DNA from: Streptomyces anulatus | Lineage (GTDB): Bacteria; Actinomycetota; Actinomycetes; Streptomycetales; Streptomycetaceae | Reading direction: 5' to 3' | Assembly: GCF_000721175.1 (NCBI RefSeq) | Contig: NZ_JOEZ01000057.1 | Location: forward strand, 1-45,126 | Length of the DNA: 45,126 nt | Shown: positions 14,749 through 23,736 of the stretch, piece after piece | Layout: each line of letters opens with the position of its first letter | How positions within the stretch are numbered: the first letter of the stretch is position 1 | Made by a program: the position numbers and the translations under genes | Notes under the pieces: generated by a model | What the model saw: the letters and a program-made list of their open reading frames with translations, nothing else | Databases searched by the model: none | Told to the model about the DNA's origin: nothing

Positions 14749-15844
14749 TGAGGCCCCTCGTGTGTGTTAATTGGATGCCCGTCGAGATGAGCACGTCTGA
14801 AACAATAGATTTTCTATATCTGGCCGCGTGTAGGGGGCAAGATAGAAGGCAAACGTTGTCTCAATTCTGATACGTTTAGGCTTGAAACGTTGCGCACCGC
14901 CTCGTCCTTTTTAGCAGCAAATGATCCCTATGCAACACGGCGCTGTAGCAGGGCAAAGGATGGTGGCTGCCGAGACCGTCGTGGTGATGCGATGCGATAG
15001 TCGGAGTGAGTGCGATCGGGGCCTCCGCTCGTACTCTCGGTACACGTCCACATTTCATGCCATGGCCCTGGACGTCAGCACAGTCGCCCCCGTTGAGTAG
15101 GGTCTGCGGCTCTTCGCCCATCGGCCGGGGTCGCTCGCAAGCCGGGCTGCAGCAGGAGAATCCGGCTCCACGGCAGGTGGGTTTGTCCACGGGAGTCCCG
15201 TTCTGGCTCACTTTTGCGAAGCATGCGAGCAGACGACGGTTGTTGAGCGAGCGAGGCCAGAATTTCTCCGTACAGGGTTCGTTCTGGCTGATATTTTGGC
15301 CTGTGAAGAAGTGGATGTGAGGTGCCGGCCCGTCGGCACCTCGGCTGCGGCGAGCAGCATGGAGATGGCCTACACCTGAATCGCCAGTTCATGTCTCAAC
15401 TGCGTCAAGGCCCAGCTCACAGCTCTGCGCTAGTCCAAATTCGACGGCACGGATCATGTGGACCACAACGTGCAGGGCGGCAAGATCTACCGTCACACCA
15501 GGGGTGCCCCACCAGGGCATGACGGGCCGAGGAATGGTGAGGTTCGCGCCATTCTTCGTCAAGGTCCAGCGAGTGCATCCGTTCGTCGCGAAACTCGTTG
15601 CGTCCTACCGAAAGCCGGGAGGGAGATTGAACGAGGGGCGCTACTCCGAGACTGGCCTCGTGCAGAGGTCACCACCCAATCTGATAGTTCGTCCCGGCGC
15701 CGTTGTGCCCGCAGGCCGAGGTCCTACCAGGCACGGCTTGCGTGCGCGGAAAGCGTCTGTGCCCGGGCTTCAGATGAGGAATCAGCTCACTGTCCCCCGA
15801 CATGCATGGCCGACTCGGCGAAATCGATGCAAGGAGAGAATTAA
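14749..15844. other. 1.1-kb region with no confident gene
   Basis: The left 130 bases are AT-rich and should hold the promoter of the minus-strand secreted-protein gene. Frames at 15006-15320 (+) and 15456-15848 (+) are open but have poor composition and no good ribosome sites; the first ends at a hairpin and contains two related Phe-Trp-Leu-rich stretches, so it may be a decayed gene. I see no RNA gene. Confidence 0.35.
15319..15342 (+). terminator. Hairpin in the 14.7-15.8 kb gap
   Basis: GAGGTGCCG (15319-15327) pairs perfectly with CGGCACCTC (15334-15342). It overlaps the stop of an open frame at 15318-15320, hinting that a gene may once have ended here. Confidence 0.5.
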
Positions 15845-18800
15845 TTGAGAAATCGGAGATACGTAACGATAGGTGCCGCAGGCATCGCGGCCACCACGCT
15901 ACTAGCTGGACTTCTCCAAGGAACCGCCGCCGCCGAAAACCTCAGCGGTGCTTCCCAGCCCACACCTGCATCTGCATCTGCATCTGCAGGAGCAGCGCAG
16001 TCTCCGTTACCGGCTGTGCCCGCTCCCCAGCGAGCGAAAGTACTCGGCAAGGACTGGAATACCTCCCCCGACCGGGCTGTAACTACGGCAGCGGACTCCG
16101 GAGGCCTGAAGATCCTGACGGCAGACAGCTCTAGCGCCTACGTGTGGCGGACGGTAGCCGCCCTGGCCGAGCCGGGCATGCCGGCGGATACGTGGATCGG
16201 CAACGCGTGCGTCATGGATAGCAATCACGTTGCCGCCGCATACGCGCCGCGCACGTTCACCAACAAGCCCGATCTCATGCAGGGAGGCGCGTTCACCGCT
16301 GTCGTGAACGTGGGGACGGGAGTGGTCACAAAACTGCCGTTCACGGCGTCGCTCGCCTACTTCACCCCTTCCTGCAACTCTCAGACCCGCACCGCCACGT
16401 TCACCGCGTTCCGCGACAACAACACCCGCCTCGTCACCGTGAACACACAGGGCAAGACTGCCTCCGAGCTCTCTACGGCAGGTCAAGTAACGTCAGCCGT
16501 GCCCGTAGAAGACGGTCTCGTCGCTGCCAAGGGAGCACGCCTCGTACATCTGGCTCCGTCCGGCAAGACCAAGACTCTGGTCAGAACCGGTGGCACCCCG
16601 TTCCAGATCAGCCCCACGCACGACGGGGTGGCCTTCCTGGACCGCAAGGGGGACACCGCTCACGCGAAACTACGAGCGCAGAATGGAACGCTGACTGAAC
16701 TGGCGTCCGGCAAGCTCGGGGAGGTCGCCCTCAAGCGCGGCACCGGCCACCGCGTGTTCCTCACGGGACAACCCACGAAACTACGGCTGTCGGACACTAG
16801 TGTGACCCGGCTGGACGTCCCGGCAGACGCCGACATATCCAGCCATGGCCAACTCGCGGTGAATCCCGTCCTGGCACCCGGCGTACGGGCCGGCCTGGAC
16901 CACATCGACAACGCAGGGAAAGGCTTCACCGGTTCGGAGCCGGCTCCGAACGCTCAAGAAGCCACAGACGAGGGTGCCAGCACCGAACCTCTGACGATCA
17001 CGAGCACAGCCACCACCACAGGCAAGGCCTTAACCCAATCGGTGGCGGACACAACCAGCGCCGAGGGGAAGGGCTCCTTCTCTCCCGCTCTCCAGACCTC
17101 CGGGAAGCAGAAGTCACCAGACGGCAATCGAGGCGTGGCGGCAGCCGCCATTGGGAACGACCCGGTCGACACTGACCGCTGGTGCTCGATACCCCGTAAC
17201 GACGTCAAGGCACTCGCTCTGCAGCCGACCTCCAACCAGGTCGAGTGGGCCGTCAACATGGCCATTCGTGGAGAACTGCGGGCCAAGTGGATCACGCAGG
17301 GAGGCTGGCGCTCGCAGACGGGCCTTGGCAGCGTCGACCCGCAGGGGCTGTTCCCGCCTCCCACGTTGAAGGGTGGCGGACGGATCCCGGCCCAGGTGCT
17401 TCTTGGTGTGCTCGCGCAGGAGTCGAACTTCTGGCAGGCCGAATCCGGAGCTGTGCCCGGCCAGATGAGCAGTCCGCTTGCGGCGGTCGCCGGCTTCTAC
17501 GGGCACAAGGGCGAGACCTCCGAGGAGTACTGGAAGATCCGCTGGGCCAACTCCGACTGCGGCTACGGCGTGGGCCAGGTCACCGACGGCATGCGCCTCG
17601 CCGGCCGCGAGAAGCCCGGAGAAGTGTCCCTCTCTCCGACGAAGCAGAAGGCCGTAGCCCTGGACTACGCAGTCAACATCGCTGCCTCCATGTACATTCT
17701 CGCGGACAAGTGGAACCAGGTACACACCACCGGACAGACCATCACCGTCAACAACGACGACCCCTCGAAGCCTGAGAACTGGTTCGCCGCCCTGTGGAAC
17801 TACAACCTCGGCTTCAACCCGAACAACGGCGACGGCAAGCCCTGGGGACTGGGCTGGTACAACAACCCCGCCAACCCGTTCTACCCGCCGACGCGGAACC
17901 CGTTCATGACCGACCCCCGCGACGCTGCGAAGCCCCAGAACTGGCCCTACGAGGAAAAGGTCCTGGGCTGGGCCGCCTGGTCCATGGACACCGGCTACTC
18001 CTACTCCAGCGACGGACGCCAGGACTGGCCCGGTGAAACAGGATTCGACAGCGTCGGATTCCGCCCCTCCTGGTGGGTCGACACGCTGCAGCGCGACCGC
18101 GTGAAGCCACCCCTGAGCTCGTTCTGCAACGCCACCAACAACTGCAGCGCCACCAACCCGCCGGACTGCCCCGACGCGGAATGCTACGAGAAGTACTGGT
18201 GGCGCGGATCAAACGTGACGTGGAAGGAGAACTGCGACAGAGACTGCGGCCACGAGAACATCAAGTACGTCACACCGCGAGCGGAACCCGGCCGCGGAAC
18301 CCGCCTGAAGTACGGCACCCCGAAGTGCGACCCCGCCCCCACCGGCGCATACATCGTGGAATCAGTCCCCGACAACACCAACACCTACGGCGGCTGCGGC
18401 ACAGGTTCGACCGACAACGGCGACTTCCAGTTCACCTTCCGCCCGAACCCGGCCGCATCCGGGCCCGGTCTCGGCCCGTACCAGGGCAAGGGCGACCTCC
18501 ACCAAATCGGTGGAGGGCAAGGCGGTCACTTCTGGTACGCGCACACCCGCAACGCAGAACACCTCGGTGGGGACTCCGGTCTGATGACCGTCAAGGGGAC
18601 CTGGACTCTGAACAGGTCCATTTCATGGGCTCGGGTCATGGTCTACCTCCCAGACACCGGAGCCCACACCCGCCAAGCCAAGTATGTGATCGGCGGGGCG
18701 GACACCTCCAGTACCGCCAGGACAGTCGAGCAGCGCGCCAATCGGTGGGTCAGCCTCGGGGTGTTCCGTTTCACAGGAACACCCACGGTCACCCTCACGA

Positions 18801-19804
18801 ACTCGACTCCCGACGGCACGGCCGACGAGGACGTCGCATGGGACTCCGTAGCCTTCCAACCGCTTCCCGGCAAGCCTGACCAGAGCGTGGTGGCGATGGG
18901 CGATTCGTACACCTCCGGCGAAGGAGCCTCCGACCCCAAGGGGGACGACTACTATCCCGAAAGCGACTACTACAACAAGGTTCGCGGTGACAAGTGGAAG
19001 AACACGTGTCACCGCTCCAAGCACGCCTGGCCGCGCCGGGCAATTCTGCCAGGTCAGCAGCTATCCGTCGGCGCCCTGGACGACGCGTGGAGCGCAAGAA
19101 TGGACTTCCAGTTCGTTGCCTGCTCCGGCGCGCGACACTACAACATCCTTGAGAGAACACCCGATGCAGGCGAACCGCCCCAGATCCAGCAGGGCTATCT
19201 AGACCAGCACACCACCCTCGTAGCCCTGTCGATCGGCGGCAACGACGTGGGATTCGGCGACGTCCTCACCCAATGCATCTTGCCCGGTTTGGGAAGCTGC
19301 ATGGGCGATGTGATTAAAGACCGTGATCCTGACACGGGTGAGGTAAAGACCACCAACACCCCGCCCTTGCAGACGTGGCTTCCGGACTGGGCCCACAATG
19401 AAATTCGGCCCCGTCTGACGAAGACTCTCAAGTCGATTCACACTAGAGCCCCCAACGCCAAGATCGTCCTCATGGGCTATCCCAAGCTCCTCGAGGCGCA
19501 CGACGGGTGTGTAGCGGGCATCAACGCGGCGGAAGCCATCTGGCTGAACGAAATGAGCAACATGGTCGCCACAGAGATGAGCGGCGCCGTCAGCGACACC
19601 GGCTCATACGCAGTCTTTGCCGACCCTCGGGCCGCGTTCGCCGGGCAGGGAGTCTGCGGAATACCGGAAACGATCCACGGACTCGTGGTGACGGGGTACT
19701 CGCAGGCCGACAACTCCTTTCCGAAGCCATCAATGAAGTCGTTCCACCCGAAGGTCTCGGGAACAGCTCACTACGCGAAGGCGTTCCAGCAGGCCCTGAA
19801 CTAG
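15845..19804 (+). CDS. Giant secreted enzyme: lysozyme-like + golvesin-C-like + SGNH hydrolase domains
   Basis: 1319 residues from TTG 15845; AAGGAGAG lies six bases upstream. Signal peptide (MRNRRYVTIGAAG, cleavage after about TAAA). Residues about 60-360 form a beta-rich repeat region resembling a propeller; about 360-440 is a Thr/Ser linker. Residues about 510-720 are lytic-transglycosylase-like, with Glu526 in LAQESNFW and CGYGVGQVTDGM. A Cys-rich segment follows (about 755-860), then a golvesin-C-like beta domain (about 895-1010), and a C-terminal SGNH esterase with Ser1021 (GDSYTSGEG), SIGGNDVGF (Asn1133) and His1301 (SFHP). It probably works on cell walls or other envelope polymers outside the cell. 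Domain boundaries are approximate. Confidence 0.8.
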   Translation: MRNRRYVTIGAAGIAATTLLAGLLQGTAAAENLSGASQPTPASASASAGAAQSPLPAVPAPQRAKVLGKDWNTSPDRAVTTAADSGGLKILTADSSSAYVWRTVAALAEPGMPADTWIGNACVMDSNHVAAAYAPRTFTNKPDLMQGGAFTAVVNVGTGVVTKLPFTASLAYFTPSCNSQTRTATFTAFRDNNTRLVTVNTQGKTASELSTAGQVTSAVPVEDGLVAAKGARLVHLAPSGKTKTLVRTGGTPFQISPTHDGVAFLDRKGDTAHAKLRAQNGTLTELASGKLGEVALKRGTGHRVFLTGQPTKLRLSDTSVTRLDVPADADISSHGQLAVNPVLAPGVRAGLDHIDNAGKGFTGSEPAPNAQEATDEGASTEPLTITSTATTTGKALTQSVADTTSAEGKGSFSPALQTSGKQKSPDGNRGVAAAAIGNDPVDTDRWCSIPRNDVKALALQPTSNQVEWAVNMAIRGELRAKWITQGGWRSQTGLGSVDPQGLFPPPTLKGGGRIPAQVLLGVLAQESNFWQAESGAVPGQMSSPLAAVAGFYGHKGETSEEYWKIRWANSDCGYGVGQVTDGMRLAGREKPGEVSLSPTKQKAVALDYAVNIAASMYILADKWNQVHTTGQTITVNNDDPSKPENWFAALWNYNLGFNPNNGDGKPWGLGWYNNPANPFYPPTRNPFMTDPRDAAKPQNWPYEEKVLGWAAWSMDTGYSYSSDGRQDWPGETGFDSVGFRPSWWVDTLQRDRVKPPLSSFCNATNNCSATNPPDCPDAECYEKYWWRGSNVTWKENCDRDCGHENIKYVTPRAEPGRGTRLKYGTPKCDPAPTGAYIVESVPDNTNTYGGCGTGSTDNGDFQFTFRPNPAASGPGLGPYQGKGDLHQIGGGQGGHFWYAHTRNAEHLGGDSGLMTVKGTWTLNRSISWARVMVYLPDTGAHTRQAKYVIGGADTSSTARTVEQRANRWVSLGVFRFTGTPTVTLTNSTPDGTADEDVAWDSVAFQPLPGKPDQSVVAMGDSYTSGEGASDPKGDDYYPESDYYNKVRGDKWKNTCHRSKHAWPRRAILPGQQLSVGALDDAWSARMDFQFVACSGARHYNILERTPDAGEPPQIQQGYLDQHTTLVALSIGGNDVGFGDVLTQCILPGLGSCMGDVIKDRDPDTGEVKTTNTPPLQTWLPDWAHNEIRPRLTKTLKSIHTRAPNAKIVLMGYPKLLEAHDGCVAGINAAEAIWLNEMSNMVATEMSGAVSDTGSYAVFADPRAAFAGQGVCGIPETIHGLVVTGYSQADNSFPKPSMKSFHPKVSGTAHYAKAFQQALN

Positions 19805-19820
19805 TAGTACCCGTACGAAC

Positions 19821-19862
19821 AGGTGCTCTGGGGAGCCGTCGACACAGCTCCCCAGAGCACCT
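19821..19862 (+). terminator. Perfect 16-bp hairpin terminator
   Basis: Arms 19821-19836 and 19847-19862 with a 10-base loop, directly after the stop at 19804. An outer inverted pair CCCGTAC/GTACGGG (19810-19816 and about 19889-19895) encloses it. Confidence 0.85.
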
Positions 19863-19921
19863 CCCTCATCAACCTCATTGAGTACCTGTACGGGTAGAAG
19901 ATCCCCACGCTCTAGTGCAAC

Positions 19922-20740
19922 ATGACCGTCATGACACTCACTATCTGGATCGCTTTACTCATCCTGTCTCTCATCCTGACCTTCACTGCTGCGACCCGAC
20001 CTCGCCCTCTCCCTCCGCGCCAGGAGCGGAAGCTATGGATTCGCCGCACGGTCCGCCTACCTCTCGCCATAGTGTTGGTGCTTGCCGTAGGGGCGTGTGG
20101 GCGAGCAACAAGCGAGAAGACGGTGCGTAAACTTGCCAGCAGTCCAGAAGCGGTTAAAGCGCGACATGAAGCGGAGTCGGCGGGACGCAGCACTATCGCC
20201 ACTTGGGAATCGGAAACGCCACTCACTCTCGGCCTAGTCGTCATTGAAGATATATGTATTGGCGGAAGGGATACGGAGTGGCTCCTCCCAACGGGTGACG
20301 ATAAATATAAGATTAGGTGCGCAATGGCCATCAGTGCCTATTTCGGCGCGGACCCACGAATGGTAGCCGATACCATCGATGGAGTCCTTAGCGCAGGAGA
20401 CCGACCTGGATCCCCGATTCCCTTCAATCGCGACTTTGTTTATGCGCGCACAGTCGTCGATTACTATCGCGGAAATAGCGAAGCATCTTCAGGTTCGAAC
20501 GCAGTGGAGCCGACAGAATTGCTCAGCACGGAAGGTGTCGCGTTAAACTGGGACCAAGTGCGCGGCGATAATGGACGCGAATTGATCGATGAGCCACGTT
20601 CATGCACCCCACATGACCCGCCGATTCGGCGGTGCATTCAAGAGCCTGAATCGACCAGCATAAGGGATCTGCGACGCCAGTACGGAATGGTTTTCAAAAT
20701 TACCATCCCCGTCAAGAACTACCACACCATCCGAAAGTAA
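19922..20740 (+). CDS. Membrane-anchored extracytoplasmic protein of unknown function
   Basis: 272 residues from ATG 19922. Two N-terminal hydrophobic segments: about 3-22 (VMTLTIWIALLILSLILTF) and about 45-60 (LAIVLVLAVGACG). The second ends in a lipobox-like VGAC, so an internal start giving a lipoprotein is possible, though no good start codon is visible there. The remaining 210 residues are soluble, with several cysteines (EDICIGG, KIRCAM, SCTP, RRCIQ). Base composition is more AT-rich than its neighbours, suggesting recent acquisition. It follows the giant secreted enzyme on the same strand beyond a strong terminator. Family not recognised. Confidence 0.6.
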   Translation: MTVMTLTIWIALLILSLILTFTAATRPRPLPPRQERKLWIRRTVRLPLAIVLVLAVGACGRATSEKTVRKLASSPEAVKARHEAESAGRSTIATWESETPLTLGLVVIEDICIGGRDTEWLLPTGDDKYKIRCAMAISAYFGADPRMVADTIDGVLSAGDRPGSPIPFNRDFVYARTVVDYYRGNSEASSGSNAVEPTELLSTEGVALNWDQVRGDNGRELIDEPRSCTPHDPPIRRCIQEPESTSIRDLRRQYGMVFKITIPVKNYHTIRK

Positions 20741-20767
20741 GAGATTCGGTAGCTGCCTGCTCCTGCC

Positions 20768-21030
20768 CCGACGAGCTCAAGCGGGTGGAAGGCTTCCCGG
20801 GCCGTACGGACGCTGCGCAGGTGCTCGCCGACCGGCTCGTCCGGCGTCTGGACGAGCAGCTGCGTACCGGCGGTCCGATCATCAATCCGGTGGGCAGGCT
20901 GCTGGCCCGGGGCCTGCCCCAGCGTCAGCAGTGCGGCGATGTCCGGTGCGACGACCGGGTGCTGCTCGAATCCGGCCGGGGCTGCCCGCGCTGCGAGGGT
21001 CGGCAGGCCGACCGGCGCCGGCTTGTCGGG
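20768..21030 (+). pseudogene. Relic of the replication-type gene's zinc-ribbon block
   Basis: The frame reads DELKRVEGFPGRTDAAQVLADRL, then LLARGLPQ and CPRCEGRQADR. It aligns with the block at about residues 500-580 of the protein encoded at 869-3121 (ILADRLARRLENQM, LIGRGLPQ, CPRCEDRQADS), with the same cysteine spacing. Nothing of the rest of that gene is present. It is thus a second, decayed copy of the family, from duplication or from a different ancestral replicon. Confidence 0.75.
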
Positions 21031-21314
21031 CATCCCCCTGACCGGGGAGTCGGCCTGCCAAGACCGGCCCGGCCCGGGCCATCAGCGAGGTGCCCCCTGC
21101 TCGCGTAGCGGAGGTTGCGCGGTCTGCCCCGACGTGCGGAAGCTGCGCGGACATTACCCATGCCCTGGGGCTTTTGGCCGGGCAGGGTCCTGGCTGGGCA
21201 GCTCAGCGGTCGAGATCCTGGCCGTCGCCGACGATCACGGAATCGGAGCATAGGCCGGCAGACGCTTCGGGCCACGCCCGCCCCGCAAGTCCAAGAGGAA
21301 CGATTCTGACTGGT
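21031..21314. other. Intergenic stretch after the relic
   Basis: About 280 GC-rich bases with open frames but no supported gene. It presumably carries the promoter of the small gene at 21315. Confidence 0.35.
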
Positions 21315-21515
21315 ATGAGCCAGTCCGTACACGAGCGCCAGACGGAAGCACACCTTCCACGTCTCATTCGGGACGAGCACGCCCTCGCCGACATGAAGAA
21401 GCTGGTGGGCCGTGCCCGCCACCTCGGTGGCCGCGAGCGCATGGACGCCACCGTTCAAGCCGCCGCCAGTTTGCTGTCTCATCAGCAGACCGCAGAGCGG
21501 ATCCTGGCGCGGTAG
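21315..21515 (+). CDS. Small helical hypothetical protein
   Basis: 66 residues from ATG 21315 (MSQSVHERQTEAHLPRLIRD). AAGAGGAA lies about 14 bases upstream, a loose ribosome site. Almost entirely alpha-helical and charged (LADMKKLVGRARHLGGRERM), with no cysteines or membrane segment. It could be a small regulator or antitoxin-like protein, but no partner gene is adjacent. It converges on the penicillin-binding-protein gene with a short hairpin between. Confidence 0.5.
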   Translation: MSQSVHERQTEAHLPRLIRDEHALADMKKLVGRARHLGGRERMDATVQAAASLLSHQQTAERILAR

Positions 21516-21526
21516 GCATGACTAAC

Positions 21527-21543
21527 AAGGCCACACCGGCCTT
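21527..21543. terminator. Short convergent-gene hairpin
   Basis: AAGGCC (21527-21532) pairs with GGCCTT (21538-21543) around ACACC, followed by T-rich TTTCGG. It lies between convergent stops at 21515 and 21618. Confidence 0.5.
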
Positions 21544-21617
21544 TCGGCGTCCTACCGCTAACCCGTGCCCGAAGACGAACGGTGCAGCGCATAAATCGAC
21601 AGATGAGGCAGTTCCTT

Positions 21618-23255
21618 CTAGCCGCCGGCCTTGAGCACCTCCGCCACGACCGGGCCCGCCGCGTCGCCGCCGTGGCCGCCGGTCTGGACGACTGCCGCGG
21701 CCGCGAGGTCGTTGCTGAAGCCGGTGAACCAGGCGTTCGAGGTGTCCTGTCCGTCGACCTCCGCCGACCCGGTCTTCGCGCCCTTGTCGCCGCCGACGCC
21801 CGCCATGGCCTTCGCGCCCGTGCCCCAGGCGGCCGTGGCGCGCATCATCGTCGTGAGCTGCTGTGTGACGGACGGCGACAGCGAACGCGAGGCCGTCGCC
21901 AGCTCCCGGTCGTCCAGGGACTGCGGGACGATGACGGGCTGACGGAAGGTGCCGGTGCGGGCCGTCGCGGTGATGGACGCCATGTTGAGGACGTTCATTT
22001 GGACCGTGCCCTGGCCGATGTACTGGGCGGCCGCCTCGCCTTGGACCTCCTCTGGCACACTGCCGTCGGATGTCACGACACCCGTCTTCCAGTCCAGGCC
22101 GATCCCGAAGACCTCCCGAGCCTCCTTGGCGAGCGCCGAGTCGTCGTCGACATCATCGATCAGCTTGATGAAGGCGGTGTTGCAGGACTTGGCGAAGCTC
22201 TGAGTGAAGGTGGAGCCGTCCGGCAGCGAGAAGCGGCCAAGATTCTCGATCGTACGGGTGTAGTACCTGACGTCCGGCGGGCATTCGGCGGCCCCGTTCG
22301 CCGTGACGAGTCCCTTCTCCAGCAGCATCGCCGCCGTCATGATCTTCAGCGTCGAGCCGGGCGCCTGCTTGCCCTGGAGCGCCACGTTGAACTCGGTCAC
22401 CGGGTTGTTGGCCACCGCGCGGATCGCCCCCGTCGACGGCTTCACCGCGACCACCGACGCCTGGGCGAACTTCTTCACCGCCCGCTCGGCCGCCGCCTGC
22501 GCGTTCGCGTCCAGTGTCGTCTGCACCTTGCCCGGCTTGCCCTTGGACAGGGTCAGCAGGTTGACGTCCGGCTGGGACGCGTCGGCGGGCTCGATCCAGG
22601 TCTCGATGCCGGCCGAACCGCCTGAGGTCTCCCCGTACTTCTGGCGCAGGGTGTCCAGGATCGGCCCCAGCGAGGGGTACTTCTCCTTCGTCAGCACCGT
22701 GCCGTTGCGGTCGACGGCCTCGATCGCCGGTGTCGAGGACTCGCCCGTCTTCAGCGTCGCGCCCTCCGCCAACTGCGGGTGTACGACGGTCGGTTCCCAG
22801 TCGACGAGGGCCTTCCCGGTCGTCAGACCGCGGACGACGGTCAACTCCGAGGCGTAGGAGATGGGCTTCGACTTCCCCTCGTACGCGACGGTGGCCTTGA
22901 CCGTGTACGGGACCTTCGTGCCGACGGGCGGGCCCGGGGTGATCTTGACCTTGCCGATGTGGGCGTCCTCGCCGTACGAGGCGAGCACCGGCTCCGCGCC
23001 CGCCTCGTTGTTGGTCAGGACGGCCGCCGCCGACGCGTTCCCGGCCGCCCACGCGTCGAAGAAGTCCTTCGACGTCTCCGCTATCTCCTCCACGCTCGGC
23101 GGCCCCGTCTTCACCTTCGACGACTGGGACTGGCTCTGCGTGCCGCCGCCCCCGCCGCCGGTGTCCCCGAGCATGCTGTACGCCCCGTAACCGATCCCGC
23201 CGGCCACCAGCACGAACGCTCCGCCGATGACGGCGACCTTAGCTCCACTGCGCAT
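21618..23255 (-). CDS. Class B penicillin-binding protein with NTF2-like N-terminal domain
   Basis: 545 residues from ATG 23255, with GGAGGG 10 bases upstream; a longer start at 23297 is less likely. One N-terminal membrane anchor (about 7-27), a Gly/Ser linker, an NTF2/MecA-N-like domain (about 50-160), a dimerisation-type region, then the transpeptidase domain. All three active-site motifs are present: SxxK at Ser301-Lys304 (PGSTLK), SxN at Ser357-Asn359 (SCN), and KTG at Lys494-Gly496. It cross-links peptidoglycan outside the membrane. This architecture matches chromosomal Streptomyces PBPs, so a copy near a telomere may give beta-lactam tolerance or modify walls during development; both are inference. 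Confidence 0.9.
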   Translation of the reverse strand: MRSGAKVAVIGGAFVLVAGGIGYGAYSMLGDTGGGGGGTQSQSQSSKVKTGPPSVEEIAETSKDFFDAWAAGNASAAAVLTNNEAGAEPVLASYGEDAHIGKVKITPGPPVGTKVPYTVKATVAYEGKSKPISYASELTVVRGLTTGKALVDWEPTVVHPQLAEGATLKTGESSTPAIEAVDRNGTVLTKEKYPSLGPILDTLRQKYGETSGGSAGIETWIEPADASQPDVNLLTLSKGKPGKVQTTLDANAQAAAERAVKKFAQASVVAVKPSTGAIRAVANNPVTEFNVALQGKQAPGSTLKIMTAAMLLEKGLVTANGAAECPPDVRYYTRTIENLGRFSLPDGSTFTQSFAKSCNTAFIKLIDDVDDDSALAKEAREVFGIGLDWKTGVVTSDGSVPEEVQGEAAAQYIGQGTVQMNVLNMASITATARTGTFRQPVIVPQSLDDRELATASRSLSPSVTQQLTTMMRATAAWGTGAKAMAGVGGDKGAKTGSAEVDGQDTSNAWFTGFSNDLAAAAVVQTGGHGGDAAGPVVAEVLKAGG

Positions 23256-23280
23256 CTCGCAGTCCCCCTCCCCAGGAGCC

Positions 23281-23301
23281 CCCCTGAACATGTTCAAGGG
23301 G
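23281..23301. promoter_or_regulatory. TGAACA/TGTTCA palindrome upstream of the PBP gene
   Basis: A perfect 12-bp palindrome at 23285-23296 is flanked by CCCC and (A)GGGG. It lies 30-45 bases before the PBP start codon, where a repressor or an early hairpin would control expression. The half-site spacing does not fit a LexA box. Confidence 0.45.
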
Positions 23302-23316
23302 CAACCGTCAGGAACC

Positions 23317-23634
23317 CTAAGCGGTTGTGGCGGGCGGTGAGGGCGTTGTTACCGGACCGGAATGCTTGGCCGGAAAGTATCCATCGAGATGTCCTGCGAG
23401 CGCCCCACTCCCGTAGGTAACTGAACAAGCCAAGCACCTAAGAGCCCCCTGTTCGATGATGAAACGAAGCATCACGCTCCACTTTAACGACGCATTGTCA
23501 CAGAGGAATATCTTGGTGCCCTGTCCGAGAACAAGCGGCACGGACGTCAGTGGCCGCCAGACGAATCCTGGCGAGATCCAGCCACACTCATTCCGGAGCC
23601 ATCTAGGGGGCTGGTCTTCGTATAGCTTAGACAC
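23317..23634 (-). CDS. Possible small hypothetical protein
   Basis: 105 residues from GTG 23634 (MSKLYEDQPPRWLRNECGW). Composition is protein-like, with Trp-rich stretches and three internal cysteines (FLCDN, RCLACSV), but third-codon-position GC is low for this genome. No clear ribosome site precedes the start. It may be a recently acquired gene or a chance frame; nothing else occupies the region. Confidence 0.35.
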   Translation of the reverse strand: MSKLYEDQPPRWLRNECGWISPGFVWRPLTSVPLVLGQGTKIFLCDNASLKWSVMLRFIIEQGALRCLACSVTYGSGALAGHLDGYFPAKHSGPVTTPSPPATTA

Positions 23635-23736
23635 GCCACCACAGAGAGGCAGGGTGCAATATAGCGGAACAGGATAATCCGCTACTCTCGAACGTCACTT
23701 CTATTGGATCAAGACCTTCGCGAAAGAGTGAACAAG

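Noticed and set aside
15006..15848. Plus-strand frames in the 14.7-15.8 kb gap as genes
   Set aside because: Two frames overlap each other at 15456-15848 in different phases, neither has a ribosome site and compositions are poor.
23285..23296. LexA (SOS) box upstream of the PBP gene
   Set aside because: TGAACATGTTCA has the half-sites GAAC and GTTC only two bases apart; the actinobacterial SOS box needs four.
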